Below are positions 21,120 through 33,110 of a stretch of DNA of 64,000 nucleotides, one piece after another. The stretch is from contig CAMPDV010000699.1 of NCBI GenBank assembly GCA_946699065.1, forward strand, positions 62,001-126,000, in the 5' to 3' direction. The DNA comes from Loxodes magnus (lineage: Eukaryota; Ciliophora; Karyorelictea; Loxodida; Loxodidae). Made by a program: the position numbers and the translations under genes. The notes under the pieces were generated by a model. The model had not been told where the DNA came from, did not search any database, and saw only the letters and a list, made by a program, of their open reading frames with translations. How positions within the stretch are numbered: the first letter of the stretch is position 1; each line of letters opens with the position of its first letter.

Positions 21120-21545
21120 TTCCTATATATGAATGTTGATCATAGTCGGAAGAAATAGTAGGTAATCTGGAACAGTATATACTGCTTCGCGAGTAATCTC
21201 GCACTAGATAGCACAATGGCGTAGGGTGGATAAACTTGGAATAGACAATTTTAACTTACCCGAAGGTTCTCAAACAGTATGAAGATTGACTGACGGACCA
21301 ACTGAAGATATAAATTAAAAATTATATTTGAATCTTATTCTAGAAAACTGCAGCATTAAGTTCAAGATTAAAGAATAATCTTTAATAAGCAGATTTTACG
21401 TTCGGAGAAGCTGATGTGATCATTGGATGGCTAGAATGATAACAAGAGGTATGAAAAAACTTTCCTATTATAAAATATAAATACTGAAATAGCTGCAAGT
21501 CGACAAGGAACTACTTGCTCTATAGCTAAATTAATTAATTTTTAT
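21120..21545 (+). repeat. SINE-like repeat A, separate copy
   Basis: Contains the two stem-loops CAGTATATACTG and GCGAGTAATCTCGC enclosed by ATCTGG/CTAGAT (21,164-21,209), and a decayed terminal hairpin at about 21,490-21,525 followed by an ATTT-rich tail. This copy keeps the structure better than those in the tandem units. Confidence 0.65.
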
Positions 21546-22395
21546 TTATTGCAAAAAGAGTAAGTCTCAATTCACTTAATTCCTAAATATTAAAATGAAA
21601 ATAAAAATAATTAGAGAAAAAGAAAGTTTTAAATATTATAATTTTATAATAGAAAAGCATTATCTAATTCTAAGTTATCGTTAAAAATTAAATCTTATTA
21701 ATAATTTTAATAAATAAGGACTAAAATACAATTTATTAAACACTTTTTTACATACTTAACACATGAAAAAAGAAATTAGAAATAACTTTATTGCAAAGTT
21801 TTTATAATTGAAGGAGCGTTTTATAGGAAATACTCATAGAGGTAAAAAAGTTAATATAAGTAGCAATGAATAAAAGAACTTGATTAAGATTCAAATTAAA
21901 AAATTATAATTTATAGTAATTTCCTAATATTCCATCTTTTATAAAAACTATCATTTTAAATAATTTTTTATATGATCTGCACTATTTTTAGAAGCCTTTT
22001 AGTTTGATTGATTAAAAAAAATTAGCCAAACATTTTATTTAATATTTTCTAGGTTACTTGAAAGATAATTTTAAGGAAACCTTTTAACCCTAAAATTTTA
22101 TTTTTCCCGCAGTATCAAATTTATTAAAAAAAAGGTTTAAAAAAGTTTAGATTTGAATAGATAGAAATATGATTATATTATACCTATTATACATACAATA
22201 TATGCTTTTGTTAAATAAACAAAAAAGTAAATGATATTGTATAAAAATAAAAAAGGAATAAAATCCTTTTAGTTTCTAACTATAATTTTAACCAACTTAT
22301 TTTTAGATAAATATTAATAAATTTACTAGAATAATATAAAATAAGATAAAGAGTAATTTTATTTTAGATTAGTTTTTATTTATAATAAAGCTAAC
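21546..22395. other. AT-rich leader of TLDc copy 3
   Basis: Long A- and T-runs, no recognisable gene or repeat; unlike the leaders of the other TLDc copies except for the last few dozen bases. Confidence 0.5.
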
Positions 22396-23779
22396 ATGGA
22401 ATTAGAGTTAATCACTTGTGAAGATTGTAAAGAAGTTTATGATGATGGATAGAGAAAACCTTTAATGCTAGAGTGTGGAAATACTTTCTGTTTATCCTGC
22501 ATTTCTAAATAAATCTAGAATAATCAGTAAAAATATTAGTGTACTAATTGTAATCAAGCCCATGATATTGCTGTTATTACCGTTCTTCAGACCAATAAAG
22601 TGCTGCTTAAATTTGCTTTAAATTATGTTTAAAAAGAACTTAAGCCGAAACTTATTTGTAAATGTTCTAACAATAAAGATATAGATTATTATTGCTAGTA
22701 AGACAATATTCTTTGCTGTGGAAAATGTATTAATAAACATAAAGATCACATGGAAAATTATTTTACTATTGATTCTATCGAAACAGAACTGTAAGAGCTA
22801 CATGGAATTCTAACTAATAATATTATAAGGAGAAAAAATAGTAAATGTAATTAATTAAATGATTAATCCTAATAAATAATAAAAATTAATCTAAGCATAG
22901 TAAATTAACGAAACAGCTGAAAATGTTTTTAAACTAATAAAAGAAATTTATAAAATATAACCTAAAACTTAGTATCTATAACACTTAAAATCATTATAAG
23001 AAATAGATAAAGAAAGCTTAAAAAAGTAAATAGATGAAATTGATTAAATTAAAATAGAAAAATAGAAACAAATAAAAGAATTAGATACTAAAATTTAAGA
23101 ACTTTAATAACAAATCTAAGATTTAGAAAAGTAAAAAATAAAATAGAAAGATTATTTAAAAATGATTGAAAGTTGGTATATGAAAATGCTTTTGAGATAA
23201 TCAACTACTAAATTAGTTTTGAAGTAAATAGCTAAATAGTTAAATCCCTTATTTAGTGAAACTTAAATAATAAAAAATTAATAAGATTTGAATTGATTGA
23301 ATGAGTAACTACCAAAAAATAAGTTTAAGTAAGCAGTTTTATTAGTAAGAGAGTCTTAAAATGGACCTGATGCATGATAAAATTATAGACTAGTTTATCC
23401 AACTTTATTTATAATAAAGAGTACAAATGATTATATATTCGGAGCATATAGTGCAGTAGCATTTCATTAAAGTAGTGGATAATATAATGCAGATAATTCA
23501 AAAGAGAGTTTTTTATTTTCGATAAATAGAAAAACAAAACATTAATTATTTTAAAACTTAGGAAATGCAAATTATTATCATACTAGTTATGGACCAACAT
23601 TTGGAGGAAGTCATGATATTCACACGAATAAAGATAAAAATTCATAAGGATATTGCAATTTAGGATATTCATATTAAACAACACATTAATATGGTTCAAA
23701 TGAAGCAAAGAATCATTTAGCCGGAACTTATGAATGGAAGTTATCAGATTATGAGATGTATCTTTTAATACCTCAGTAA
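22396..23779 (+). pseudogene. RING-like/B-box/coiled-coil/TLDc gene, copy 3 (frameshifted)
   Basis: ATG 22,396 opens MELELITCEDCKEVYDDG. Compared with the other four copies, five bases are missing near 22,823 (ATTATAAGGAGAAAA instead of ATTATAAAAGAAGGAGAAAA). The TLDc part is therefore out of phase with the start by one base and is not compensated later. The B-box is also the most diverged (CCGKC, HKDHMEN) and part of the coil is replaced near 23,115-23,200. The TLDc coding sequence itself (AFHQSSGQYN) is intact. Either a pseudogene or a gene using an unrecognised splice. Confidence 0.75.
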
Positions 23780-25370
23780 ACATAAATATTTTAAAATATA
23801 TATAAAGATAATATTTATGTTTACATTAAATTAAATAATTTAGATAATACCAATTTTAGAAGATATTTATACGCTTTTTTATTAAAGATAAGTTTTAAAA
23901 ATTAAAATTCATTAAAGTATTTCATTATATTTTTAATTTTAGTAATTAAATATTTCTTATAATAAAGACTATAAAATTATTAGATATGCTTCTTAATAAC
24001 TTTCTCATTATAATTTAAACTAATTTGACATAAAAAGGTAGGTAAACTAAAATAATTCAAAATATATAAAAATAATTATTTTTTAATATTATAATATCAA
24101 AAAATATTTAATAATTAGTTAATAAAGTAAAATATTATAACAGATTCATAAAATTACACTGATAGAAACTTAATATATTATTAAATTTTTAGATTCTAAA
24201 ATAAATTTTCAAATCCTAAAATATTCTAAATATTATTGTCATAAACAATTTAAATAAGAATATAAGTTTCTTGCATGGAAAATCTAGGCAAAAAATGTAG
24301 ATAGATCAAAGGATCCAAATAAATTGCAACAAGAAATTTTCATACATATTTAATTTTAAAACTATTAAGAGCAACGAAAGATCAAATTACGTTCACATAG
24401 AAGAAAGATTAATTTTAGAATTATAACAAAGAGAAAGAAAAGAAATTTAATATTTATAAAATTTAAAATATTTGTTATTAAACATATAAATACTTTAGTA
24501 AAAAGTATTTTAATTCCTATTTCATTTTCACTCAAACTATTCGTTAGATTGAAAAATGAATACCTAGAAAATTTAATTATATTTTTAAATTAGAGATAAA
24601 ATTCAAATAAAGGGATATGTCTTACAATAGTCCAAATTTTTTAAGAAAGTTTCGCATAAAAAGAATGATTAATATTTTTTTAATCCTTAAAAAGATGTAA
24701 AATGTGAAAAAACAGTAGGAAAATGATTATTTCTATTTCAAAAAGCGAAAAATAGACCAAGAACTTTCTGTATAAGTAGATATTTTTGTTTGTAAAAAAA
24801 TGAAAGAAATAATTTTTACATTAAGATACTAAAGTAAAATATAATAGAATAAAATGATTAACTTTTATTGGAGTGAAATAAAAAAAAAATTATTTTATTA
24901 ATACATTTTTTCGAGTCAAATTAAATAAGGAATTTATTTATTAGCTTGTTAAAAAGCTTCAATTTCCTATAAACCTACTAAGAAAAAATCTCTATTATTG
25001 AAAGAATGAATAAAGTCTTTTAAATTTGATTTAAATTTTAACTTTGCATAGGAAAATATTAAAAGGTCGAAATTAAGATAAAACAGTGAGTTGGAAGAAT
25101 ATTTTAAATTTGAATAATATTAGTTGAAAATAATATAAATTAGCAGTATTTTTTTCTTAATTTGAGGATATTATTCGGGATTTTAGTGTTTATTTAGACA
25201 TAATTATATTAAAAAAAATAATAAAAAATAAGTGTTTAAAGTGTTTAATTTTTCAAGGCTTTCAACCAAATACCTTCTACTATTTTGTTTTTTGATGAAT
25301 ATAGTGGCTTTTTTATGTGGAAGGTTTCTGCTGATGACTATCTACAGTTCTTGCATTAATTTTATATTTA
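23780..25370. other. Spacer after TLDc copy 3
   Basis: Parallels 5,541-7,160, including the Gag2 C-terminal remnant at about 25,250-25,340 (minus). No independent gene. Confidence 0.5.
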
Positions 25371-25384
25371 TATTACAATTTCAG

Positions 25385-26369
25385 ATACTTAGAAAAAATG
25401 GAATAAAGTTTCAGGAAAGGCTTCTATACCATCTCTTCCTAAGCCAAAAAGGAAGAGAGGAAGCAGGAAACTATCTCTTCTCTGTCTTCTTAATAATAAC
25501 CTTAATCTTCTTCTTAATAAAAACCTGAAACTTAACAAGATAAACAAAAGATAACCTTAAAGACAGCCCATACGGAAACCCCAACTTCAAGTGAAAAACC
25601 GAGGAAGCAGATGAAGTCTGCTCTCCATCAGGAGGTCTCTTAATTTAATCCTTCTGGCCAGATGAGCATGGAATAGCTCATAAAAGTAGTACTAAACCTC
25701 CAGGAAGAGGTTAAAAAGCTTCGCAAGGAGAACACGAAGTTGACGGAGCTGATCTCTCATGGAATTTAAGATACACTTGATCTTAGAATGGCCAATTAGG
25801 AGAGGGAGTTCGACGCTCTTTGGAATTACTAACGAGAGTAATTTAGTTAGACGAACTTCTAAGTGCAAAAGATTCAAGACTAGAGCTAGCAGATCGAAAA
25901 TATCTTACAAAGTCAGAAAAGCTTCCAAAGTTAGCAAATTCCGATGGAGTAAATTCTATCTGATAAGATGGAGATCGAGAAGAATCCTTAAGTTAAGATG
26001 AAAACTAATCAAAAACCTCGGATTGTGAAAATGTGCTACTATTGTTAAAGTAAATGGCACAAATGGAAGAACTGCGGTGAGTTTCGTAAAGTAAAAGAAA
26101 TTACATGGAAAAAACAAATCTAGCAAAGAATAAGAAAGAGCAAGAACCAAATCTGATGTAGAACAAATGGAGAAGTCTATAGATTGAAAAGTAACCTTGA
26201 ACTGGAAGAATTTGGAGATAGAGTTAAAATAAAATATAGTGGGAGATGAAAGATCAAAGGAGCAAGACTCAAGAATCCTAGAACTAGAAACAAGCAAGAT
26301 AAAGATAACTTTAAAACTTCTTTTTAGTGGTGACTAATTGTCGCCACAAAACAATTTAAATAAAATTAT
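25385..26369 (+). mobile_element. Gag-only retroelement with 14-bp target-site duplication
   Basis: The element is bounded by TATTACAATTTCAG at 25,371-25,384 and 26,370-26,383. The tandem units at 7,130 and 40,100 lack it, so it is a clean insertion of 985 bp. It holds one ORF (25,398-26,333). Immediately after the stop, the arms GTGGTGAC and GTCGCCAC around TAATT form a terminal stem-loop that overlaps the stop codon. The tail is short and A-rich. The target-site duplication and absence of long terminal repeats point to target-primed retrotransposition in trans. Confidence 0.85.
25398..26333 (+). CDS. Gag-like CCHC protein, intact
   Basis: The 311-residue frame from ATG 25,398 to UGA 26,331 was verified codon by codon across its last third. 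It has the GFYTISS signature near the N-terminus, a Gln/Ser-rich linker, the shared core KQMKSALHQEVSQFNPSGQM, the coiled coil LNLQEEVKKLRKENTKL and a canonical knuckle, CYYCQSKWHKWKNC (26,036-26,077). The tail is basic, with in-frame UGA as Trp at 26,154 and 26,247. It is about 60 percent alike by eye to the protein at 1,686 and differs mostly in the linker and tail. Being intact, it is a good candidate for a currently functional Gag. Confidence 0.85.
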
Positions 26370-26429
26370 TATTACAATTTCAGTTATTCAAAGTTTATTT
26401 AACACTTTTATATTCTTAATTGTTTTATT

Positions 26430-26860
26430 ATATATATAATATGGATATCGGTCGTATCGGGAGAACTATTAGGTAATCTAGCGCAATATATACGGTATTA
26501 CGAGTAATTTTGCACTAGATGCTGTTTTGGGGAAATGTGGATCAATTTTGAAGAGAATAACCTAACTTATCTGAGGGTTCTCACTAGCAGTATGAACTTT
26601 TGACTGACGGGTCAACTAATTATTTATCTATTTAATTACTAATTCTTATTTGATCTTATTCAAGAAGACTGGAGTATTTGGTTCAAGATTCGAGAATAAT
26701 CTTTTAACAGAATCCCATTTTGAGAAGTAGATGTGACTCATTGAACGAATAGAATGACAATAGAAATATGAGAACACTTTTTTTAATTTTAATATTGAAA
26801 AGCTATGCACCGACGAGGTGTTCGTGCTCTTTTATCCTTTATATTTATTTATCTAGAGTT
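26430..26860 (+). repeat. SINE-like repeat A in TLDc unit 3
   Basis: Same insertion as at 7,200 and 40,163. Here the enclosing stem is perfectly paired (ATCTAG at 26,475, CTAGAT at 26,515). The terminal hairpin is at about 26,800-26,838. Confidence 0.6.
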
Positions 26861-27430
26861 TTTCAAGATCAGTATCGTTGTTTATTTATAGTTATTTTAT
26901 TTATAGTACCAGCAATTTTTCTCTATTTTTCCTAGATCTTTTTTCTTATTTTTTTGATTGTTCTTTTCTCTTTTTTAAATTAATATCAGTCTTTTAATCT
27001 TGTTTCATTTATTAATCATTTAATTTAGCTTAGTCTCTTTCATTTTCCATGTTTTCTTCTTGATAAATAACAATAGTGATTGCTTATAAAGTTACTTATC
27101 TGTTAATAAGTTACTAAGATTAGCTGGACACGTAGTAATATTAAATTATTGTTTGAACATAAATATTTTAATTAGTTCTCTGATCTCTTTTTTAAATGAA
27201 AATTGTTATTTCATATTTTTAAATTAGCTTTAACATTCAATCTAGTTAACTTTATAGATTCATTTTCCTACTTGATTATTAAGTTCTTTTTAGTCTTTTT
27301 CTTTGCCACGATAACGAAGAGTCTTATAAAGTTTGCTTTTTTAGTCTAGTTTTTCTTCTGGTCTTTTGCTAATTCTTTTACACTTTACTATTCTTCTTTT
27401 TTCCAAGTTTTAAAGAAATGTAATTTATTC
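26861..27430 (-). pseudogene. Degenerate gag-like ORF (minus), unit 3
   Basis: Parallel of 7,620-8,205; T-rich on the plus strand, Lys/Gln-rich coil on the minus strand with a knuckle relic near its end. Confidence 0.35.
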
Positions 27431-27462
27431 TTAATTATAAAGCTTAAATACTATGAAATAAA

Positions 27463-28540
27463 ATGGATTAAACCTCTTCTTCTAAAAAATATACAACTTC
27501 AACTATCACAAGAAAGAATCATGATAATTGTTCTCGAAGAACCAGGTTCTAAAAACTTAATTTTCAGACTTAAAAGAAAAACCTTGTTACAAGCCACAGT
27601 GCAGATTTAGCAAGAAAATAACTCATTAAAAAGAAAATTAGCAGCAATTCGGAAACCTAAGAATTAAATTTTAAACTAAATTAAATTGAAGAAAGACTTA
27701 AATAATTTACTTTTATAATTAAAAAGATGGTGGGAGCTGAGACTGACCTTCTTGACTAAACTTTCTGATTTTATGGAAGGAGCAAATTTCTTCCTATCGC
27801 TGAAAAAGTATCTGGTCAGAGTCATTTTCTGAAGGGAAGATTGCCTATTAGTTTATCTGCTCATAGTGATGGAACTCACTAGTAACTGTGTCTGGAACAC
27901 AACAGTATGTCCCCGTTATTCCTTAAAAAGAGAGCGTCGGATTATCTAACTGGAAAGGAATTTCCGGTTCCAAAAACTCTTTTAGTTAAAATTAATAATA
28001 ATTTACTTTATGAAATCATTCAATAATCTAGAAAAACTAATACATTGGAGACTCTCTGGATACTGAGAAAGATAAAAAAATTGACTGTACCATAAGACAG
28101 AACATTTTATTAAGATACTGATTCTATAATAGGAAAAGTCACCTAATAAGACATGTGAGCAGTTTAACATAAAGTAAAGATTAGAGGAAAAAGACTTAGA
28201 AGAAAAATGATCTAAATATATTGCACACAAGAAGATATAATCTACAGAAGAAAATTATGCTAAGGAATATAGTTACAACTGAAGAGAATAAAATAATAAA
28301 GAGAAAAACATTTGAAAGAACTGTAGGATGCGTAACATTTGAGGAAGAAGAAGGCTACCCTTCAGAGTAAGTCGAAAACTGAGGTATAGAAAAAGAAGAG
28401 CAAAATTATACATGAGCAACTTCAAAGGAAACTGCAGAAATTTTATAAAAAGAAATACATTTGAACTTAAAAGTAGATAACCTAATAAATGAATATAAAC
28501 TATAATCAGATACTCCCATTATTATTATAAGTCTTTATTA
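27463..28540 (+). pseudogene. Degenerate gag-like ORF (plus), unit 3, split by repeat E
   Basis: Parallel of 8,230-9,300 with the knuckle relic reading YWFYNRKSHLIRH. Repeat E occupies about 27,717-27,996 and lacks the block containing CTTGAAGCC seen in the older copy. Confidence 0.4.
27717..27996 (+). mobile_element. Repeat E in TLDc unit 3
   Basis: Same insertion as 8,485, shortened by about 28 bases; shares this deletion with 41,449. Confidence 0.55.
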
Positions 28541-28744
28541 CTCACATATTTCACATAATAAACCAAATATTTTTAGGTTATTAATATTAAATACTTTGCA
28601 TATATAAAATGTTCTAAATATTTTCTTTGATAAGCAAACATTAATATATTCTTATTTATCAATTAAAATACTATAGTTATTTATTTTAATTAGCTAGTAA
28701 AATAAAGACATTACAATATTTAGTTAAAAATATATTATTATTAT

Positions 28745-29215
28745 ATATTATTTTTTAAAACCGCCATAGTTGTTCGAAGGTGAACAACAAGGTCATCTTC
28801 ATCAGATGTCGGGGAAGTTAAGTACCCATAATCGACTTTATGTCTTCCTCTGCTTTTGGTTTGACCTCGAGACATAAGATTCTTAGACCTTCGGCACTGG
28901 CTTAGTTTAGATTTAATTCTGGAACGAAAAAGAAATAATATTGGGAGCTTCATTAGAGGTGGGGAATTTAAGTACCCATAATTGACACATGTCGTCCTCT
29001 GCTTCGGTAATGTAACGAGACACAATCCTGCCATGTCCTTGGACCTCCAACAAGTATTAAAGATTACGAGTATTCTTAAATTATACCAGTATTGAACAAG
29101 GTTTATCAGTACTGAATAATTATACCAGTAAGAAACATTCTTGTCAGTATGAAACATTTTTTTAAAGAGCTGTGCACCAGCGAGAGTGCTACGCGCTCTA
29201 TAATAAAATTTATTT
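28745..29215 (+). repeat. SINE-like repeat D with LINE-A-type hairpin
   Basis: Inserted in the spacer that is continuous at 42,470. It contains an internal near-duplication (28,803 and 28,960) of a module with AAGTACCCATAAT and CCTCTGCTT, then three short CAGTA-rich runs. It ends in the LINE-A-type hairpin (29,165-29,203) and an ATTTATTTATT tail. A relic of the module, without the hairpin, lies at about 48,230-48,500. Confidence 0.6.
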
Positions 29216-29396
29216 ATTATTTATAAAGTTTTTAAATTTGTTAATATTACTACTAGTTTATTTTATAATTTTTAAATTAATTAATTAAAATATAATAGTT
29301 TCAATATTTAAGAATATTGAGACATAGTTGCAATAAATATAGCTTAGACTATAAATATTACAAATATGTTGAAAGATAAAAGTTTGTAAATGCTAA

Positions 29397-32300
29397 TCAA
29401 GCTTCTTCTTGTTCTTTCTCTATCATATATTTTTATTTATTGCCTTGATGAATATTGTCTTTTTTTCCTTCTAGAAACTCTTCTAAAAGCTCATCTTGTA
29501 GTTCAAGCATTTCAATACGCTTTTTTAGTAATTTAGAATGAAAATTTTTGATTAATTTGTCTATTTTAGTAATTTGATTATTTGAAAAATGTTAGTTTAT
29601 ATAGTTTTAGTCATAAAGAATTAGTTTCTTCTTGTCTTTTTCTTTAAAAGCTTTATGACTTTCAAGTTCCTCAATAATGTCTGCATAGTATTAGCAATCT
29701 AAAATATGATCAGTTTCATCAAAGTCTTAGCCACATAAGCAAATAATGCTATATCTAACGTTAATGTGGCGATTACTAAGTTCTTATTGAAAATTATAAG
29801 AAAAAGTGCTCAGTTTATAGATAGAAATAGTCTCTCTAATATAGTGTTTATTATATTTGGTATAAGTAATTTCAGGAAATACACTTTAATTATTTTCTAT
29901 TTAGTCTATAATTCTTTTTGCTGTTGGCATAAGTGTATTCCTAGAGAGACATTCCATTAAGAATTTATCTTTTATTTTTTATTCTGTGAGCTTATAAAAA
30001 TCCATATTACTCTAAACATGTGACATGTCAAAATTATACAAATCGATACATTTCTTTATATGTTTCTAGTATGGTAAATTAAATTTAGTACATCTTTCTA
30101 ATAGAAAAGCAGTATCTAAATTAGGATTTTCTTTGCTATATTACATTAATTTTTAATAAAAGTGCATTAAATTTTTAGTTGCTATATGTGTAAAAGGAAG
30201 CTAGTTTAGGTCAATAAAGCATGACTCATTGAATGTGAATTCTTAAGATCTAAAGGCCTATCTTGAGATAAGTCCTTACAATTTTGTTATCTTGTTTTTT
30301 ATTCCCTTAATTCCAGAAATAGTAGCTCACGGAGTAATATCACTTCCATATTCAACTTTAGACAAAATAAAAGTTCTACAAAGAGTTTTGAAGCCGAGGG
30401 GGATACTAATCCATATTTAGAAAGTATTGCAGTAGCTTTTTAAATAGCTACTCTGTATTCGGTAGCTACTGCTGTAGAATTTAATTTGTAATTTTACTTT
30501 ATTCCTAACTAATATCCTAAATAGGTAACTTCATCTTTTTAAGCAATTGGAATCCCATTAAGCTTTATATTAATAGAAGGTTAACTTTCTTTTCATTTAT
30601 TTTTTTTCAAGAATTCTATTACTTCACATTTGGCTACATTAATTGTAAGTTTTACTCAATCAAAAACTGTAGATGTAGCTTATAATAATTTTTAGGCATT
30701 TTTCTAGGAAGAGGAAAATAAGATTAAGTCGTCAGCAAAGGCTAGTACTACGAAAGTTTTAGATAATATCTGTAATCCTAATTTCTTCTGATTATCTTCT
30801 AAATATCTTATAACAGTATCATAGTATAAAATTGCAAGTACAGGTGCATGGCTACTTCCTTAATACTCCATTGTTATATTTAATTGTTCTTGTAAGATAT
30901 CCATCAATTATAAGCTTAGCATCAACATTATCGTAAAAAAGATTCTAGTGCCAATATTAGGTCCAAAGGTAGCCTAAGTCTTCTAAGATGATCAAAAAGT
31001 AGTTTCCTAGATATGCTATCAAACATTTGTTCTACATCTATTAAAGTAGCAATTAATTACTTTTTATGGGACCATCTACGATGCAAGTCTATAATTTACT
31101 AAATAATTCAAATTTGCTAAGTAGTGGAGCGTTTACGAATAAATCCAAATTAGGCTGGATGTAAAATGTTTCGTTCATAAATATAATTATAAAGTCATTA
31201 TGTTAGTGCTTTATCATAAATTTTAAGTAGACAGTTCAATAAAGCTATAGGTCGTCAATTACATCAATTACTTTTGCTTCCTTTTTTTTGAAAATCGGAA
31301 GAATGTTTATTTTTTCATTGCATTAAGTATTTTAATGTTCTAAGCATGTTATTAATGAAACTTGTAAAAATTTGATGCAAATCTTAACCTCCATATTTAA
31401 TAAGTTCAGCTTTTAGACCATCATTACCTGTAGCTTTATTATTTGCAAGCTAAGATATAATTTTTTTAATTCAAATCCCATAAAGAGAGGCATATTTTAT
31501 AAATGACTTAATTTCTAATTTAAGATAAAAGATTTATTTCTAAATATTCTCTCTATTTTTCTATTTGAGAAGTCAAATTCTATCTTACTTATTTTTGACT
31601 GTTTATCAAAAACGTTAGTTTCCCAATTTTCAATAAATTGCTATTGTTAGTTAAAGTTAAAATTCATCTAATTACGAATTTTAGGGTTTTTTAGATTTTT
31701 AGCTTGTTTAAACATTATTTAAGCATTTTTGTTAAGATCTTTATGTTTTTCCTTAGCTTTTTATTTTTTTCATTTCCAAAATTTATGAAGATAACGCTTA
31801 TAAGATTAAATTTTAAGCTAGTAAAGTTTGGTAACTTCTTAATTATGACGTCCATACAAAGTTAATGCTTTCTAATATGCAATATTATCCTTTTTTGCTT
31901 GAACAAATAACGTCGCTAAGTAACTTGGCAATTGATAATAGTTTTTCCTTTTATTTTAAGATCCAAGCGCAATCTCAGCATTATAACTAATAAAATCGCA
32001 GATGAATTAGTACTAATTTTGAACATCGTTTTAATAAAGTTACTAGAATTGATAAAATTATCCCAAAAATAGATTTTAATAATAGCTTCTCGTTTCCAAA
32101 TCCTATAGTTTAGAAATTTTAAAGAGTAATCGTTATTGTTAATCTTATTCACTTCTTTTTAATATTATAATTTGATGTAATACTTAATGGAAAATGATCA
32201 GTATGCAAACCAGAATCTTGGATAACTTTATAGTCAACGAAATCATCAGAATTTAAATGCTAAGTTGCCAAGAAGTAGTCATTACAATAGCATTAATTAT

Positions 32301-33110
32301 TCGCTCTATGAATAAATGTGTTGGACTCATTATCATTTAAAATTATTAATTCATTTGCTTCTATAAAGTCTAGTAATCTTTAAGTATTATTATTGATTTT
32401 TGATTAATTATTACTGTAGTTAGGAATTAAGGCATTAAAGTCGCCACTAAGGATAGTAGGGTTTTGGTCACTATTATTTATGATATTATTAAGGTATTCA
32501 TATGCAATGTCATTATAAATATTTGACTTTTCGTTTGTAGGCAAATAGCATGATGCTATTATTAAATTTCCACTCTCACGCTTATAAAATATCCAGGAAG
32601 ATTTGAGAAATCTAATTCATTTTAGCAAGAATCAAGTTACTTTTTTACTAATAGACATACTCCACCTGCACGTTTATTTGAGTTTTAGTAATAGGCACGA
32701 TATTGTTCTATAACAATTGGGCAATATGTTTATTACGTTCATGTTTCGTTTATTGGTAAAAATATCAAATTCATTATCAAGGATGAATTATTATAATGCC
32801 GTTTGTTTACTAGCTATTGGGCTTATATTTACATGTCCTATTTTTATTTTCTTAGATTCTTGCGCTCCACCAGGGAGCCCTCCCTAATATATGAAAATAT
32901 ATTTAGTCCCTTATGAATCTCTTTAAATATGTACCAGTTCTTTTTTATACTCAGGGTGCTGGTGGAAATATTAGATCAAAATGTAAATTACTTAAATCGA
33001 ATAAGATTCTAGTAGTTTATTGTCTATTTTAATAACATTTTAGGTACTATCTATAGTGCCTTCAGTTAATTCTTTATTAATTGTTATATACCTTCCTTGA
33101 ACATTGCTCA
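29397..33110 (-). pseudogene. LINE-B ORF2: endonuclease-reverse transcriptase, frame-broken
   Basis: Opens MSNVQGRYITINKEL near 33,110. The endonuclease spans about 32,860-32,170 (INETW with UGA for Trp, RAGGVCLLVKK, SGDFNALI, HTDHFPLSI). The RT includes YQGSSHAPVLA and FADDLILF (about 30,870-30,720), followed by FDWVKLTINVAKC, where Trp is UGA. The C-terminal zinc finger CLCGQDFDETDHILDC lies near 29,735. It ends EKEQEEA-UGA at 29,397-29,399. Frame breaks of one base occur near 32,790 (run of T), 32,580 and 30,170. Motif spacing matches LINE-A, but the proteins are clearly different, so this is a second LINE lineage. Confidence 0.85.

Noticed and set aside
25956-26297. Minus-strand open frame opposite the Gag ORF
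   Set aside because: It is a shadow of the verified plus-strand CCHC frame 25,398-26,333.
28741-29157. Longest standard-code open frame (minus strand, 138 codons)
   Set aside because: It lies inside repeat D opposite to the hairpin orientation, has no domain, and the standard code does not apply here.
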